From contig JAGATB010000040.1 in the NCBI GenBank assembly GCA_017621495.1, positions 1 through 64,000 on the forward strand: a stretch of 64,000 nt of DNA, given 5' to 3'. A program made the translations under genes and the position numbers. This DNA comes from Clostridia bacterium (GTDB lineage Bacteria > Bacillota > Clostridia > UMGS1810). Positions 28,467 to 38,067 of this stretch are shown piece by piece; the stretch's first letter is position 1; the number at the start of each line of letters is the position of its first letter. The notes beneath the pieces were generated by a model that saw nothing but the letters and a program-made list of their open reading frames with translations, did not search any database and had not been told where the DNA came from.

Positions 28467-28495
28467 ATTCTAAACCATTTTTAACAATTTTGCAA
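28467..28495 (-). promoter_or_regulatory. Promoter of the dcw cluster
   Basis: Minus-strand TTGCAA (28490-28495) and TAGAAT (28467-28472) are spaced by 17 bases, immediately upstream of the MraZ repeats. MraZ bound there would lie at or just after the transcription start. Confidence 0.65.
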
Positions 28496-28641
28496 TAGTT
28501 TTATTAAAGAAAATTTTGCCAAATGGGCATTTTGGGGCTAATTTTTAAAATTTTGTTAAATTTGCACAAATCAAAAACTCTCTATATGTAAGCCAATATG
28601 CCTTATAGTCTTCAGCGATGCTACTACTTTGTTATAAACAA

Positions 28642-28686
28642 AAAAAGAGGAGCATATCCATTCAAAACGGTTATGCTACTCTTTTT
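28642..28686 (-). terminator. Terminator after the SLH/phosphate-binding gene
   Basis: Minus-strand AAAAAGAGTAGCATA pairs with TATGCTCCTCTTTTT with one mismatch and is followed by a run of T. It lies between the dcw promoter and the gene at 28826. The stretch 28560-28640 shows nothing else. Confidence 0.7.
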
Positions 28687-28720
28687 AATATAAGCGCCTC
28701 GTAAGCAATCGGTATAAATT

Positions 28721-28793
28721 GGAGTTTATGTGCCTACGGCACAAATGGAAAATTGAGAATGGAAAATTTAGTATAGCGAGCGACACTAAATTT
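28721..28793. repeat. Second copy of the GGAGTTTATGTGCC interspersed repeat, with a different right end
   Basis: GGAGTTTATGTGCCTACGGC begins the same left end as at 4140, including the ATGGAAAATTGA run. The right half differs: AAATTTAGT (28764-28772) pairs with ACTAAATTT (28785-28793). This looks like a truncated or recombined copy of the 120-bp element. Confidence 0.65.
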
Positions 28794-28825
28794 TTCATTG
28801 CTTCTCTAATAATTATGATACCCGA

Positions 28826-30526
28826 CTATTTTAATCTGCCAAAGCCTGCGTTTTCAACACACTGTTGACCTGCCTCTGTAAGCATAAATTCTGCCATTCT
28901 GCGTGCCGGGCTGTCTATCGGGGTATCTTTTCTCAGTACAACATAAGTGTTGTTAGAAAGCGGATATGTGCCGTCTGCTATGGTTTCGTCCGTAGGCATT
29001 ACACCGTCAATAGCAAGGAGCTTCAGGTTGTTATGCACATCATAAAACATATCCATATTGTGATAGTAGTAATAAATACTGTATCCTAAGCCATATCCAA
29101 CAGGATTATCGGTTTTTGCCGCCATAACATCGGTCAATACATTTGACATAGTGTATGATGTTTCTTTCTGCACTTCGGGATGGATTTCATTTCCATTTAA
29201 GAAATGCTTTTCCATCTGTGCGTGGCTGCCGGAGTCGTTGTTTCTGCAGTAAGGATACATAAGAGCATCGCTGCCGCCAACCTCAGACCAATTACCATAA
29301 GCATCATTCACATAGATATTACTAATCTGCTCTTTAGTAAGACCTGTTGCCGGATTATCCTTATTTGTGAAAAATATCATTGCATCATAGGCAATGGGGA
29401 TAAGCTCCAGCTCTACACCTTTTGCCTCTGCCATATCCAAAATATCACTTGCAGGATATACAGAAGCAAAGAGCATATCAACCTCACCGTTTATAAGGCG
29501 CTGATAAGATGCGTGGCTTTTTGAGTGCTTCTGTGGAAACTTCGGATGAGTTTCACCGTTACAGAATAAAGCACTATATACCGCCTGTGTAAACGGATAT
29601 GTAGAAGTTGAGCCGTCAATCACAGGCATTTGCTTATCAAATCCGAACTCTACCGCCAACTCTGAAGCATAAAGCTGGCAATCATCTTGTGTATTGTTCA
29701 GGATATACGCTATGTCAGCTCTTGTCGCTGCTTTCTGAGGATTGAGCAGACGTATAGGATTGTTTGGATCGGTATTATCATAATCCGATGCTATGTTTCT
29801 GCCGATGTATTTGTAAGCATCCTTAGCCCACTCTGAAATCTTGTCTTTATCTGCATTGTTCTCTGCAGTTGATTGCGAACATCTTAAGCCGGCATATTGC
29901 AATGCTCTTGCAACCATAACCGTAATTTCTTCTCTGGTTACGTCCCTATCCGGAGAAAAGGTGTTTGCGGAATCGCCTTTAACAAGTCCATAATGATATG
30001 CAGAAAGAACTTCACGATAATACCACTTGTCGCTTGTTACATCATCAAAGATTCTGACAGTGCCCTGCATAGCAATTTTATTAAGGCCTAAGAATCTCAT
30101 AACCATTGTGATTGCTTCCGCACGGGTTACATTGTCATTGATATTTGCTTCTCCTTTTTCATTTCCTCTTATAACACCAACTCTTGACAACATCATAACA
30201 TCATGAAAATCCGGATTCGAAGAATCGTAATCGGTAAATTCTATTGCCTCCGGTACGAAAGCTTCAATCTCTCTGTCCTTGTTTTCAATCGGTATTGTGG
30301 CATAGACATAGCCGTTATACGACATTGACAACGCAATAACCTCACCGCTGTCTCTATATCTTGCACGTGTCAGCCAAGAATTTTTGATTTCGATTGTATC
30401 GGGAAACGGTATTTTTACTGTTGTGAAAGCTGATGACTTAGCTTCGTCCACACCGTCAGCAAAGACACAACCTGTAAACGGAAATACTAAACAAAATACT
30501 AAAATAAGGGATACAACTTTTTTCAT
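28826..30526 (-). CDS. Lipoprotein-like fusion of SLH repeats with a PstS-type substrate-binding domain
   Basis: The 566 residues open with a signal sequence (FCLVFPFTGC, a possible lipobox with Cys20). Residues about 100-295 hold three SLH-type repeats (VTRAEAITMVMRFLG, DVTREEITVMVARAL, AATRADIAYIL), which commonly bind secondary cell-wall polymers. Residues about 300-566 form a periplasmic-binding domain of the phosphate/PstS type, with DGSTSTYPF resembling the oxyanion-binding loop and NNDSGSHAQM as a second loop. No pstCAB transporter genes are nearby, so it may sense, scavenge or scaffold rather than feed a local permease. An upstream DUF2500-like gene is 17 bases away. Confidence 0.82.
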   Translation of the reverse strand: MKKVVSLILVFCLVFPFTGCVFADGVDEAKSSAFTTVKIPFPDTIEIKNSWLTRARYRDSGEVIALSMSYNGYVYATIPIENKDREIEAFVPEAIEFTDYDSSNPDFHDVMMLSRVGVIRGNEKGEANINDNVTRAEAITMVMRFLGLNKIAMQGTVRIFDDVTSDKWYYREVLSAYHYGLVKGDSANTFSPDRDVTREEITVMVARALQYAGLRCSQSTAENNADKDKISEWAKDAYKYIGRNIASDYDNTDPNNPIRLLNPQKAATRADIAYILNNTQDDCQLYASELAVEFGFDKQMPVIDGSTSTYPFTQAVYSALFCNGETHPKFPQKHSKSHASYQRLINGEVDMLFASVYPASDILDMAEAKGVELELIPIAYDAMIFFTNKDNPATGLTKEQISNIYVNDAYGNWSEVGGSDALMYPYCRNNDSGSHAQMEKHFLNGNEIHPEVQKETSYTMSNVLTDVMAAKTDNPVGYGLGYSIYYYYHNMDMFYDVHNNLKLLAIDGVMPTDETIADGTYPLSNNTYVVLRKDTPIDSPARRMAEFMLTEAGQQCVENAGFGRLK

Positions 30527-30543
30527 AACACTTACCTCCTTGA

Positions 30544-30870
30544 TTACTTAAAATCTATCAATTGACTTCCTTTATATCTTAAAATTCCTTTTTGATTCAC
30601 TCTGTAACTATTATAGGATAGTTCAGACACATCAAAATATCTATGTTTATTTCCACATTGAAAAGCAATAACATATTTCTTTTTTTCGAACGGTGCCTGA
30701 CTTTTTCTGTATATTTGCTCATCATAACTCTGTTTGTCAACAAGTATCGCTTTAATACTTTTTTCTTTTGAGAACAAATTTATCGTTAATTTGATGATAA
30801 TTCCAATAACTATTATTGCACCGATTAAAGCAAAGATAAAATTAACTATGTTTCCGAAAATATTTCCCAT
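30544..30870 (-). CDS. DUF2500-like small membrane protein
   Basis: The 108 residues carry one N-terminal transmembrane helix (about 8-30) followed by a beta-rich soluble domain (KYVIAFQCGNKHRYFDV, then GILRYKGSQLIDF). This layout and the final G-x-L-x-x-x-G-x-x-x-x-x-F pattern resemble DUF2500 proteins, whose function is unknown. AAAGGTGG precedes the ATG. It is probably cotranscribed with the SLH gene downstream. Confidence 0.65.
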   Translation of the reverse strand: MGNIFGNIVNFIFALIGAIIVIGIIIKLTINLFSKEKSIKAILVDKQSYDEQIYRKSQAPFEKKKYVIAFQCGNKHRYFDVSELSYNSYRVNQKGILRYKGSQLIDFK

Positions 30871-31057
30871 ACTTATTTTACCACCTTTACATAATTCAGG
30901 TAAATGTTTCCTCTACATATAATACTAATTTACATAATAAAAGGTTGCATTAATACCACATATATATTGTACCATGCAAAGTGTCAAAAAATCAATTCGC
31001 CGAGTGCATAAAGTTATGCCTTGTTTTTATTGCTAACCTTACAATAAATAAAAATAT

Positions 31058-31111
31058 GCTCCCTTGTGTAAAGGGAGCTGTCGAACGCAGTGAGGCTGAG
31101 GGATTGTTTCT
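31058..31111. repeat. REP-like interspersed repeat in a 277-base gap
   Basis: GCTCCCTT-GTGTA-AAGGGAGC forms a hairpin (31058-31078), followed by CTGTCGAACGCAGTGAGGC and TGAGGGATTG. I recognise this sequence type as a dispersed repeat common in Clostridia genomes. The rest of the gap 30871-31147 is AT-rich with a weak promoter-like pair for the DUF2500 gene and no gene. Confidence 0.6.
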
Positions 31112-31147
31112 TTATTTTTATTGTATTCACCGGTTAATTCAGTTATA

Positions 31148-31933
31148 TCAATCATTATTATTTAAAATCTTCAGATTGCGTTGTATTATACTTTTGCCTC
31201 TCCAGGCAAAGGCTCTGTCACCATATTTTTGTTTGAAGGTTTTGTTCGTCAGCCCCTCTACATCATCAAATCTTAGTTCAGTAATCCTGTCATTTTTAAA
31301 TGCGTCAATAGGTGTGTATGCTGCATTAAGATTGTGTGGACAGACCCTTTGGCAGATATCACATCCGTATACATATCCGCTCTTAAGTATTAGCATTTCT
31401 TCCCAAGGCTCAAGCTGGCCTTTTTTCTGTGTGACAGCCGACAGACATTTATCCGGGCTAAATCCATCACTCAGTGCATTACCCGGGCATGCCTCCACGC
31501 ACTTCATACACTTAACGCACTCCAAATCAAGAGGACGTGAAAGTTCAAAATCTGTATTGCAGGCTATGTACCCTATGAAAAAGTATGAGCCGTATTTGGG
31601 ATTAATGCACATGCCGTTTACCCCCCTAAAGCAGAGACCGGCATTTACCGCCAGCTGTCTCTCTATCTCGGGGCCTATGTCGGAATGCACAGAGTAATCC
31701 TCTAATCCCAGCATAATTGCTGCCGATGATAAAATCTCCCTCGTCACAAGGTGATAATCTCTGCCCTGTGCATATATGCTGATGTTACTTCCTTCACTGT
31801 ATCCGCAGAAATAAGGAAACAGCGCTACTATACACTGCTTATAGTCCGTACCTGCGGCAGCATTGTAGACAGATGCATCTGTAACTCCCACGCAATCAAT
31901 ATTAAACTTTGCAAACACCTCATACAAATTCAT
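31148..31933 (-). CDS. Short QueG-family epoxyqueuosine reductase-like iron-sulfur protein
   Basis: QueG reduces epoxyqueuosine to queuosine in tRNA, using cobalamin and two 4Fe-4S clusters. The sequence has the cluster ligands CVKCMKCVEACPG and CDICQRVCPHN and the preceding GLCFRGVNGMCINPKYGSYF, where full QueG reads G-W-x-G-K. At 261 residues it lacks the C-terminal HEAT-repeat tRNA-binding domain and is about 100 residues short, and the substrate-loop Lys is not conserved. It may be a divergent reductase rather than true QueG. It begins directly after the sigF stop, so it is in the sporulation operon. Confidence 0.7.
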   Translation of the reverse strand: MNLYEVFAKFNIDCVGVTDASVYNAAAGTDYKQCIVALFPYFCGYSEGSNISIYAQGRDYHLVTREILSSAAIMLGLEDYSVHSDIGPEIERQLAVNAGLCFRGVNGMCINPKYGSYFFIGYIACNTDFELSRPLDLECVKCMKCVEACPGNALSDGFSPDKCLSAVTQKKGQLEPWEEMLILKSGYVYGCDICQRVCPHNLNAAYTPIDAFKNDRITELRFDDVEGLTNKTFKQKYGDRAFAWRGKSIIQRNLKILNNND

Positions 31934-32653
31934 TTAACCGCAATCCTTCAAATTTTCTCTCAGGTGTGTGAGCACCTTTTTTTCTATACGTGATACCTGC
32001 ACCTGGCTGATACCCAACCGTGAAGCCACCTTCATCTGTGTCTCATCCATGAAATATCTGTAGGCTATTATAGCCCTCTCCCTCTCCGCCAGAGAATCCA
32101 GCGCACATTTGAGAGCAGCCTTATCCGCTAACACCGCATCGTCCTCGCCCAAAAGCTTGTCCAAAAGATACATCTCGCTTTTACCGTCCTCGGAGACGGT
32201 CTTATAAATGGAGTCACATGGTGCGCAGGCTTCCATGGCTTCGGTAAGAGTGTATATATCTATACCAAGCTCCGAGGCAATCTCACCCATGGTAGGCTCT
32301 CTCATATATTCGGAAGCAAGTCTCAGTGATACCGCAGCTGCTTTGGTGGTAATCTCCTTGTAATGACGGCTTACCTTGATCATACCATCATCACGGAGAA
32401 ATCTCTTTATCTCTCCGGTAATCATAGGCACTGCATAAGTGGAGAACTTAACGTTGTACGACAGATCAAACCTTCGCACAGCCTTTATAAGTCCTATGGA
32501 GCCTATCTGATACAGGTCATCCGGCTCATATCCTCTGCCGGTAAAACGCCTGACTACACTCCACACCAAGCCGGAATTATTTTTCACTATTTTTTCAAGA
32601 GCTGCCTTATCTCCCTGTTTTGCTTTTTCAATCAAATCAAACACCGCTGCCAC
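31934..32653 (-). CDS. sigF: Forespore-specific RNA polymerase sigma factor SigF
   Basis: SigF directs early forespore transcription and is held inactive by SpoIIAB. In its 239 residues region 2 is PDDLYQIGSIGLIKAVRRFD with the -10 recognition stretch KFSTYAVPMITGEIKRFLRD; region 3 follows (EPTMGEIASELGI), and region 4 helix-turn-helix is MKVASRLGISQVQVSRIEK. The start is GTG with a weak ribosome-binding site 15 bases after spoIIAB. Operon order spoIIAA-spoIIAB-sigF is the classical one, evidence that the organism sporulates. Confidence 0.94.
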   Translation of the reverse strand: MAAVFDLIEKAKQGDKAALEKIVKNNSGLVWSVVRRFTGRGYEPDDLYQIGSIGLIKAVRRFDLSYNVKFSTYAVPMITGEIKRFLRDDGMIKVSRHYKEITTKAAAVSLRLASEYMREPTMGEIASELGIDIYTLTEAMEACAPCDSIYKTVSEDGKSEMYLLDKLLGEDDAVLADKAALKCALDSLAERERAIIAYRYFMDETQMKVASRLGISQVQVSRIEKKVLTHLRENLKDCG

Positions 32654-32667
32654 CTGCTTTCGATGGC

Positions 32668-33096
32668 TTAAAGGCGGTTTTTGCCTATCTGCTTGGTGAG
32701 TGTCACCTTGGTGCCCACACCGGTTATGGATTCCACATCTACCGTATCCATAAAGGTCTCCATAACAGTGAAGCCCATACCGGAGCGTTCACCATCGGTA
32801 TTTGTGGTAAACAGCGGTTCCATAGCCTGCTTGATATCCGCAATGCCCTTACCGTTGTCCTTTACTATGATAGTGACGGTATCTCCGTCTATACTGCAAT
32901 CCATATACACGTACCCCGATGCAGAGGCGTATCCGTGTACTATAGAATTGGTCACAGCCTCACTTACTGCAGTCTTGACATCTGCCATTTCCTCCAATGT
33001 AGGGTCAAGGGGAGCTATAAATGCCGCGATTACAGTACGGGCGAAGCTCTCGTTTTCACTTTTGCTCAAAAATTTAATCTCAATATTATTATTCAT
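32668..33096 (-). CDS. spoIIAB: Anti-sigma F factor SpoIIAB
   Basis: This serine kinase binds SigF and phosphorylates SpoIIAA. The 142 residues form a GHKL ATPase: N box EAVTNSIVHGY near residue 42-52, G1 KDNGKGI near 80, and GMGFTVMETFMD as the G2 region. The start is the ATG at 33096 after GGAGGG; a longer frame from 33150 overlaps spoIIAA and is rejected. Confidence 0.95.
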   Translation of the reverse strand: MNNNIEIKFLSKSENESFARTVIAAFIAPLDPTLEEMADVKTAVSEAVTNSIVHGYASASGYVYMDCSIDGDTVTIIVKDNGKGIADIKQAMEPLFTTNTDGERSGMGFTVMETFMDTVDVESITGVGTKVTLTKQIGKNRL

Positions 33097-33113
33097 ATGT
33101 ATATCCCTCCTTT

Positions 33114-33446
33114 CTAAGCTGCCTTCATAGCGTCCGAGAGGGAATCGCATATGTGTACTATTCTTTGTACTCCCGAAAGCTCCAATAGCTTTCTGAGTGT
33201 TGGCTTGGTTACGACTATTGCCACCTTGCCGCCGAGAGTTGCCATAAGCTTATATCTGCCTATGATTATACCTATGCCCGAGCTGTCCATGAAATCCAGC
33301 TTGGAGAAGTCAAATACCAGTCTCTTCACATTCTCATGACTTATCCTCAAATCAATCTGTTCACGCAGTGACGCGGCATTGTGCTGGTCTATATCGCCGG
33401 TCACCGTAACGATAAGTGTCTTTAGTCTTACCGAAAAATTTACCAT
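33114..33446 (-). CDS. spoIIAA: Anti-anti-sigma factor SpoIIAA
   Basis: This STAS-domain protein frees SigF when dephosphorylated by SpoIIE. The 110-residue form starts at the ATG at 33446, nine bases after GGAGG. The phosphorylatable serine lies in MDSSGIGIIIGRY at residues 53-65 (Ser56 by analogy). It is the first gene of the sporulation operon, behind a SigH-like promoter. Confidence 0.94.
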   Translation of the reverse strand: MVNFSVRLKTLIVTVTGDIDQHNAASLREQIDLRISHENVKRLVFDFSKLDFMDSSGIGIIIGRYKLMATLGGKVAIVVTKPTLRKLLELSGVQRIVHICDSLSDAMKAA

Positions 33447-33482
33447 CAAAGTAATTCCTCCTTTGTTTTGTCTTATAAAAGA

Positions 33483-33507
33483 CTTCTGCAAAAGAATTAT
33501 TTTTCCT
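33483..33507 (-). promoter_or_regulatory. Possible SigH promoter of the spoIIA operon
   Basis: Minus-strand AGGAAAA (33501-33507) and GCAGAAG (33483-33489) are separated by 11 bases. The SigH consensus is roughly AGGAWWW-N11/12-RNNGAAT, so there is one mismatch in the -10. The position, just before spoIIAA, is where a SigH promoter is known in Bacillus. Confidence 0.4.
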
Positions 33508-33530
33508 TTGATGGGAAATGACAGCTTTTG

Positions 33531-34787
33531 TCAATTACATATCAGGGTGCGCATAGCACCTGCCAGATACAAGGAACCTGCTATACATATAAAGCCGCTG
33601 TCTCCTGCAAGCTCCTTGGCACGTGCCAATGCCTCGGCATAATCCCTCACATAAACCGCATCCGGTATATACCTGCTGATACACTCATATACACCCATAC
33701 CATCGGTCTGTCTGTAGCTGGGTACATCAGTCACTATAAATCTGCCCTCAAGCTCAGAAAGCCTGCAGGCAGATGCATCGAAATCCTTGTCATTGAGCAT
33801 ACCGATTAAGATAACACGGTCAGTGGGCGGTACATACAAATCCACACTCTCTGCAAATGAGCATATACCCTGATAGTTATGAGCACCATCTATTATTATA
33901 TTATCTGATACCCTCTCAAAACGGCACTTCCACCGCGCCTGCTCTATGCCCTGCTCTATGCACACATCCTGCATGCCCATCAGCTTAGCTGACTTTACAG
34001 CCAAAGCGGCATTGGATGCCTGATAACTGCCCGGTAGGTTAAGCTTAAGCTTTATACCGTCAACCAAAAGCCGGGTACCCTCCAAGTCTGCTGACATCAC
34101 GGTAAAGCCGGGTGCCTCATAAAGCGGTGCGCACATCTGCTCGGCTCTAAGCCGTATTACAGAGAGTGCTGCTTCATCTATCAGAGGATGCACTGCCACG
34201 GGGCACGACCTTTTAATGATACCCGCCTTTTGAAAGGCAATCTGCTCTATGGTATCTCCCAGTATTTCCGTATGGTCTATGCCTATCTGAGTTATAACCG
34301 TAAGGACGGGATTTTCTATAACGTTGGTGCAGTCATACAGACCACCCAAACCGCACTCTATGACAGCATAATCACATTTTTCATCTCTGAAATACAAAAA
34401 TCCTATTGCCGTTATAATTTCAAATTCAATAGGATGCACATCATTTAATTTTTCTATGGCTTCTGCTACCAGATTGGTATAATACACCAGCTTTTGTGCC
34501 GGAATGTCTTCACCGTTTATCTTAAGACGTTCATTAAAGCGCTCTATATACGGCGATGTATTCATGCCCACCTTAAAGCCGCCGGCGGTGAGGATATTGG
34601 CAAGCATACAAGACACCGACCCCTTGCCGTTGGTGCCGGCAATATGGATGCACTTTAAATCCCTGTGGGGATTGCCCAGTATATCAAGCAGGGCTTTGAT
34701 ATTACAAAGCCCTGCCTTCTTACCAAATCTGCCTGCAGAATGAATGAAATCTATACATTCTTTTTCTGTTTTCAGCAATTTGATCAC
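33531..34787 (-). CDS. folC: Folylpolyglutamate synthase / dihydrofolate synthase
   Basis: FolC adds glutamates to folates (and possibly to dihydropteroate). This 418-residue Mur-ligase-like enzyme has the P-loop IAGTNGKGSVSCML near residue 50, the ECGLGGLYDCTNV segment near 150 and DGAHNYQG near 300. The apparent GTG start directly abuts the valS stop, with only a weak ribosome-binding site, implying coupling to valS. valS-folC adjacency is usual in Firmicutes. Confidence 0.93.
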   Translation of the reverse strand: MIKLLKTEKECIDFIHSAGRFGKKAGLCNIKALLDILGNPHRDLKCIHIAGTNGKGSVSCMLANILTAGGFKVGMNTSPYIERFNERLKINGEDIPAQKLVYYTNLVAEAIEKLNDVHPIEFEIITAIGFLYFRDEKCDYAVIECGLGGLYDCTNVIENPVLTVITQIGIDHTEILGDTIEQIAFQKAGIIKRSCPVAVHPLIDEAALSVIRLRAEQMCAPLYEAPGFTVMSADLEGTRLLVDGIKLKLNLPGSYQASNAALAVKSAKLMGMQDVCIEQGIEQARWKCRFERVSDNIIIDGAHNYQGICSFAESVDLYVPPTDRVILIGMLNDKDFDASACRLSELEGRFIVTDVPSYRQTDGMGVYECISRYIPDAVYVRDYAEALARAKELAGDSGFICIAGSLYLAGAMRTLICN

Positions 34788-37418
34788 CTATTTCAGTTTT
34801 TCAATACTTTCAAGAACCTTTTCAAGCATTGCCTTATACTTTTCACCCTTTGCCTTTTCTTCCTCTACTATTTTAGCGGGAGCCTTCTCTACGAAGGAGG
34901 CATTACCGAGCTTACCCTCAACTCTCTTGATTTCAGCTTCAAGCTTTTTCTGCTCGGAGGTGAGTCTTTCCAGTTCTTTTTCTTTATCTACCAGCTCATC
35001 GAGAGGTATAAACACCTCCGCACCCTCGGTAACAGCATTAACTGCATTGTCACCTATGCCGGACTTATCGGACTGGATTACGGTTTCCGATGCACCTGCA
35101 AGCTTCTCAAAGAACATCTCAGTACCGCTGAAGAGGTCGGTGTTTTCTGTAACTATGATAACCTTCGCCTTCTTGGAGGGTACTACGTTCATCTGAGTTC
35201 TTAAGTTACGTATGCTTCTGATGGCATCCATCACAAGCTGCATACGTTTCTCATCCTCGGGGAAGGAAAGCTCCGCATTATACTTGGGCCACTGAGACAC
35301 CATGATGCTGTCCTCTCCTGTAGGCAGATAACCGAATATCTCCTCTGTGATAAATGGCATAAATGGGTGCAAGAGCTTCAGTGTGTTTACCAGAATATAT
35401 GCAAGCACCTTCTGAGCAACCTTATCTGCACCGCTTGCTTCATAGAGTCTGGGCTTTACAAGCTCAATGTACCAGTCACAGTAATTATCCCAGATGAAGT
35501 CGTAAAGCTTGGAAACAGCCACACCCAGTTCAAACTTATCCAGATTGTCCGTAACTTCCTTGGCAAGGGTATTGAAGGAGCTGATAATCCACTTATCTTC
35601 ACATCTCAATTCGCTTGCAGCAGGTAGCTCTACACTGTCTATATCCAGATTCATAAGCAGGAAACGTGAAGCATTCCAGATTTTGTTTGCAAAGTTTCTG
35701 CTGGCTTCTACTCTCTCCTTATAATAACGCATATCATTTCCGGGTGAGTTACCTGTAGCCAGAGTAAATCTAAGTGCGTCTGCACCGTACTCTGCTATAA
35801 CCTCAAGGGGGTCTATACCGTTGCCCAGAGACTTACTCATCTTCCTGCCCTGGCTGTCTCTTACTATACCGTGAATGAATACATGCTTAAAGGGCTCCCG
35901 GTCCATATGCTCCATAGCGGAGAATATCATTCTGGCAACCCAGAAGAATATGATATCATAACCCGTTACAAGCACACTTGTGGGGTAGAAATACTTAAGG
36001 TCCTCTGTCTGCTCGGGCCAGCCCAGTGTGGAGAATGGCCACAGAGCCGAGCTGAACCATGTATCAAGCACATCGGGGTCCTGCTTCATAGCCTTGCCGC
36101 ACTTGGGGCAGGTGGTTACTTCTTCCTTGGATACTACTGTCTCGCCGCATTCGCAGTAATAGGCAGGTATTCTGTGACCCCACCAGAGCTGACGAGATAT
36201 ACACCAGTCGTGGACGTTTTCCATCCAGTTTAAGTATGTCTTGGAGAAACGGTCGGGCACAAACTTGATTGTACCGTCCTTTACTACTTCTATAGCCTTC
36301 TTAGCAAGAGGCTCCATCTTAACGAACCACTGTTTGGAGGTGATAGGTTCAACTGTAGTACCACATCTGTAGCACTGACCTACGTTATGTTTATGAGGAA
36401 CTACCTTAACAAGCAGACCTAAGTCTTCCAAATCCTTGACCATGGCCTTTCTTGCTTCGTAGCGGTCCATACCCTCGTACTTACCGCCGTAGGAATTCAC
36501 GGTAGCATCATCATTTAATACCTTAATCTGTTCTAAATTATGTCTGAGACCCACTTCAAAGTCATTGGGGTCGTGAGCCGGAGTAATCTTAACACAACCG
36601 GTACCGAACTCCTTGTCCACATAATCATCTGCAATTACGGGTATCTCTCTGCCTACCAGCGGCAGGATAAGGGTCTTGCCTACCAGGTGTGCATACCTTT
36701 CATCATCGGGGTTCACTGCAACTGCAGTATCACCGAGGAGTGTCTCCGGTCTGGTGGTGGCAATCTCCACAACCTCGTCGGAATCCTTCACCGGGTAGTT
36801 GATGTGCCAGAAGAATCCATCCTGCTCCTCGTACTCAACCTCCGCATCGGATAAGGCAGTGATACAATGGGGACACCAGTTTATAATTCTGTTGCCCTGA
36901 TAGATTAAATCCTTTTCGTATAATTTTACGAAAACTTCCTTTACTGCATCGGAGCAGCCTTCGTCCATGGTGAAACGTTCTCTGGACCAGTCACAGGAGC
37001 AACCGAGCTTTTTAATCTGATTTATGATGCGGTCGCCGAATTTGTTTTTCCAATCCCATACACGGTCTAAAAACTTCTCTCTGCCCAGGTCATAACGAGT
37101 AAGACCCTCCTCATTTCTGAGAGCCTCCTCAACCTTAATCTGAGTAGCTATACCCGCATGGTCTGTACCGGGTATCCACAGTGCGTTAAAGCCTGCCATC
37201 CTCTTATAGCGAACCAGTATATCCTGCAGGGTTTCGTCCAGAGCATGACCCATGTGGAGCTGACCTGTAACATTCGGAGGCGGTATAACCACCGTAAAGG
37301 GCTCTTTGGAATCATCGGGCTCTGCGGTAAAGTAGTTGTTTTCAACCCAGCCTTGATATATTCTGTCCTCTACATCTGCAGGGTTGTACTGCTTTGCGAG
37401 TTCTCTTTTTGAAGCCAT
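34788..37418 (-). CDS. valS: Valine-tRNA ligase
   Basis: This is a class I synthetase with a CP1 editing domain. The 876 residues include HMGH at 55-58 (HIGH motif), editing-domain [15 protein letters not shown] near 225, KMSKS near 522 ([11 protein letters not shown]), the anticodon-binding domain and a C-terminal coiled coil (about 805-876, [19 protein letters not shown]). No T-box lies upstream: only 46 bases separate it from the preceding small gene. Confidence 0.97.
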   Translation of the reverse strand: MASKRELAKQYNPADVEDRIYQGWVENNYFTAEPDDSKEPFTVVIPPPNVTGQLHMGHALDETLQDILVRYKRMAGFNALWIPGTDHAGIATQIKVEEALRNEEGLTRYDLGREKFLDRVWDWKNKFGDRIINQIKKLGCSCDWSRERFTMDEGCSDAVKEVFVKLYEKDLIYQGNRIINWCPHCITALSDAEVEYEEQDGFFWHINYPVKDSDEVVEIATTRPETLLGDTAVAVNPDDERYAHLVGKTLILPLVGREIPVIADDYVDKEFGTGCVKITPAHDPNDFEVGLRHNLEQIKVLNDDATVNSYGGKYEGMDRYEARKAMVKDLEDLGLLVKVVPHKHNVGQCYRCGTTVEPITSKQWFVKMEPLAKKAIEVVKDGTIKFVPDRFSKTYLNWMENVHDWCISRQLWWGHRIPAYYCECGETVVSKEEVTTCPKCGKAMKQDPDVLDTWFSSALWPFSTLGWPEQTEDLKYFYPTSVLVTGYDIIFFWVARMIFSAMEHMDREPFKHVFIHGIVRDSQGRKMSKSLGNGIDPLEVIAEYGADALRFTLATGNSPGNDMRYYKERVEASRNFANKIWNASRFLLMNLDIDSVELPAASELRCEDKWIISSFNTLAKEVTDNLDKFELGVAVSKLYDFIWDNYCDWYIELVKPRLYEASGADKVAQKVLAYILVNTLKLLHPFMPFITEEIFGYLPTGEDSIMVSQWPKYNAELSFPEDEKRMQLVMDAIRSIRNLRTQMNVVPSKKAKVIIVTENTDLFSGTEMFFEKLAGASETVIQSDKSGIGDNAVNAVTEGAEVFIPLDELVDKEKELERLTSEQKKLEAEIKRVEGKLGNASFVEKAPAKIVEEEKAKGEKYKAMLEKVLESIEKLK

Positions 37419-37464
37419 TAACTTTCAATCCTCTCTTGTATATATGTGCAGAGTATCTCTGCTA

Positions 37465-37647
37465 TCACTTACTTATAAACATTATGTAAACCACACCCAA
37501 AAGCATGATTACATACAATACTGATTTTAAAACTACCACCTGCTGTTCATTTACTTCTCTCTTTAACACAAGCTCCATCACCTTCTGAGCCATGAAGTTA
37601 AATATAAGCAGTATAAACAAAACAGCAAATACAATATATTTAATCAT
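37465..37647 (-). CDS. Small two-helix membrane protein, unknown
   Basis: This 60-residue protein has two hydrophobic helices (about 3-22 and 40-57) joined by a charged linker (LKREVNEQQ). Its start overlaps the thioesterase stop by four bases (ATGA), which supports it as a real, coupled gene. I do not recognise a family. It lies between the thioesterase and valS genes. Confidence 0.65.
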   Translation of the reverse strand: MIKYIVFAVLFILLIFNFMAQKVMELVLKREVNEQQVVVLKSVLYVIMLLGVVYIMFISK

Positions 37648-38063
37648 AATTTGCTATCCTCCGCAATTTCTGCGAGTGCATTCCATATATCGGGGAAATG
37701 CTTTTTGCAGTTGACCGATTTGGGGGTAATATCCGTAAATGCGTGTACAGTCTTTCCTATGGCTATGAGCTCATCACCCTTGTATGCATCATACTCAAAT
37801 GCACACCGGGCAGGACCCAGCTTCACCAGACGTGTCTTTATGGTGATTTCATCATCAAAGGTACAGGGACGTATATGCTTACAGTGAGTTTCTGTAAGGG
37901 GCATCATAAGCCCCCTCTCCTCACAATCTGCATAAGACATATCCAGCATTTCCATAAGAGCCAGCCGTCCCAGCTCAAACCAAGGATAATAGTTGGCATG
38001 ATATACTATACCCATCCGGTCTGTCTCCGAATAGCGTACTTTAAGTGTTACCGTACTCTCCAT
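37644..38063 (-). CDS. Acyl-CoA thioesterase, YbgC/FadM hotdog family
   Basis: The 139 residues fit a single hotdog domain. The YbgC/4-hydroxybenzoyl-CoA-thioesterase signature is visible at the N-terminus: RYSETDRMGIVYHANYYPWF, with the catalytic Asp in ETDRMG. It would hydrolyse short or medium acyl-CoA or acyl-ACP; the actual substrate cannot be told. It follows pfkA by four bases. Confidence 0.85.
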   Translation of the reverse strand: MESTVTLKVRYSETDRMGIVYHANYYPWFELGRLALMEMLDMSYADCEERGLMMPLTETHCKHIRPCTFDDEITIKTRLVKLGPARCAFEYDAYKGDELIAIGKTVHAFTDITPKSVNCKKHFPDIWNALAEIAEDSKL

Positions 38064-38067
38064 AAGC

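Noticed and set aside
37419..37464. T-box upstream of valS
   Set aside because: Only 46 bases separate valS from the preceding small gene, and no terminator/antiterminator pair is present.
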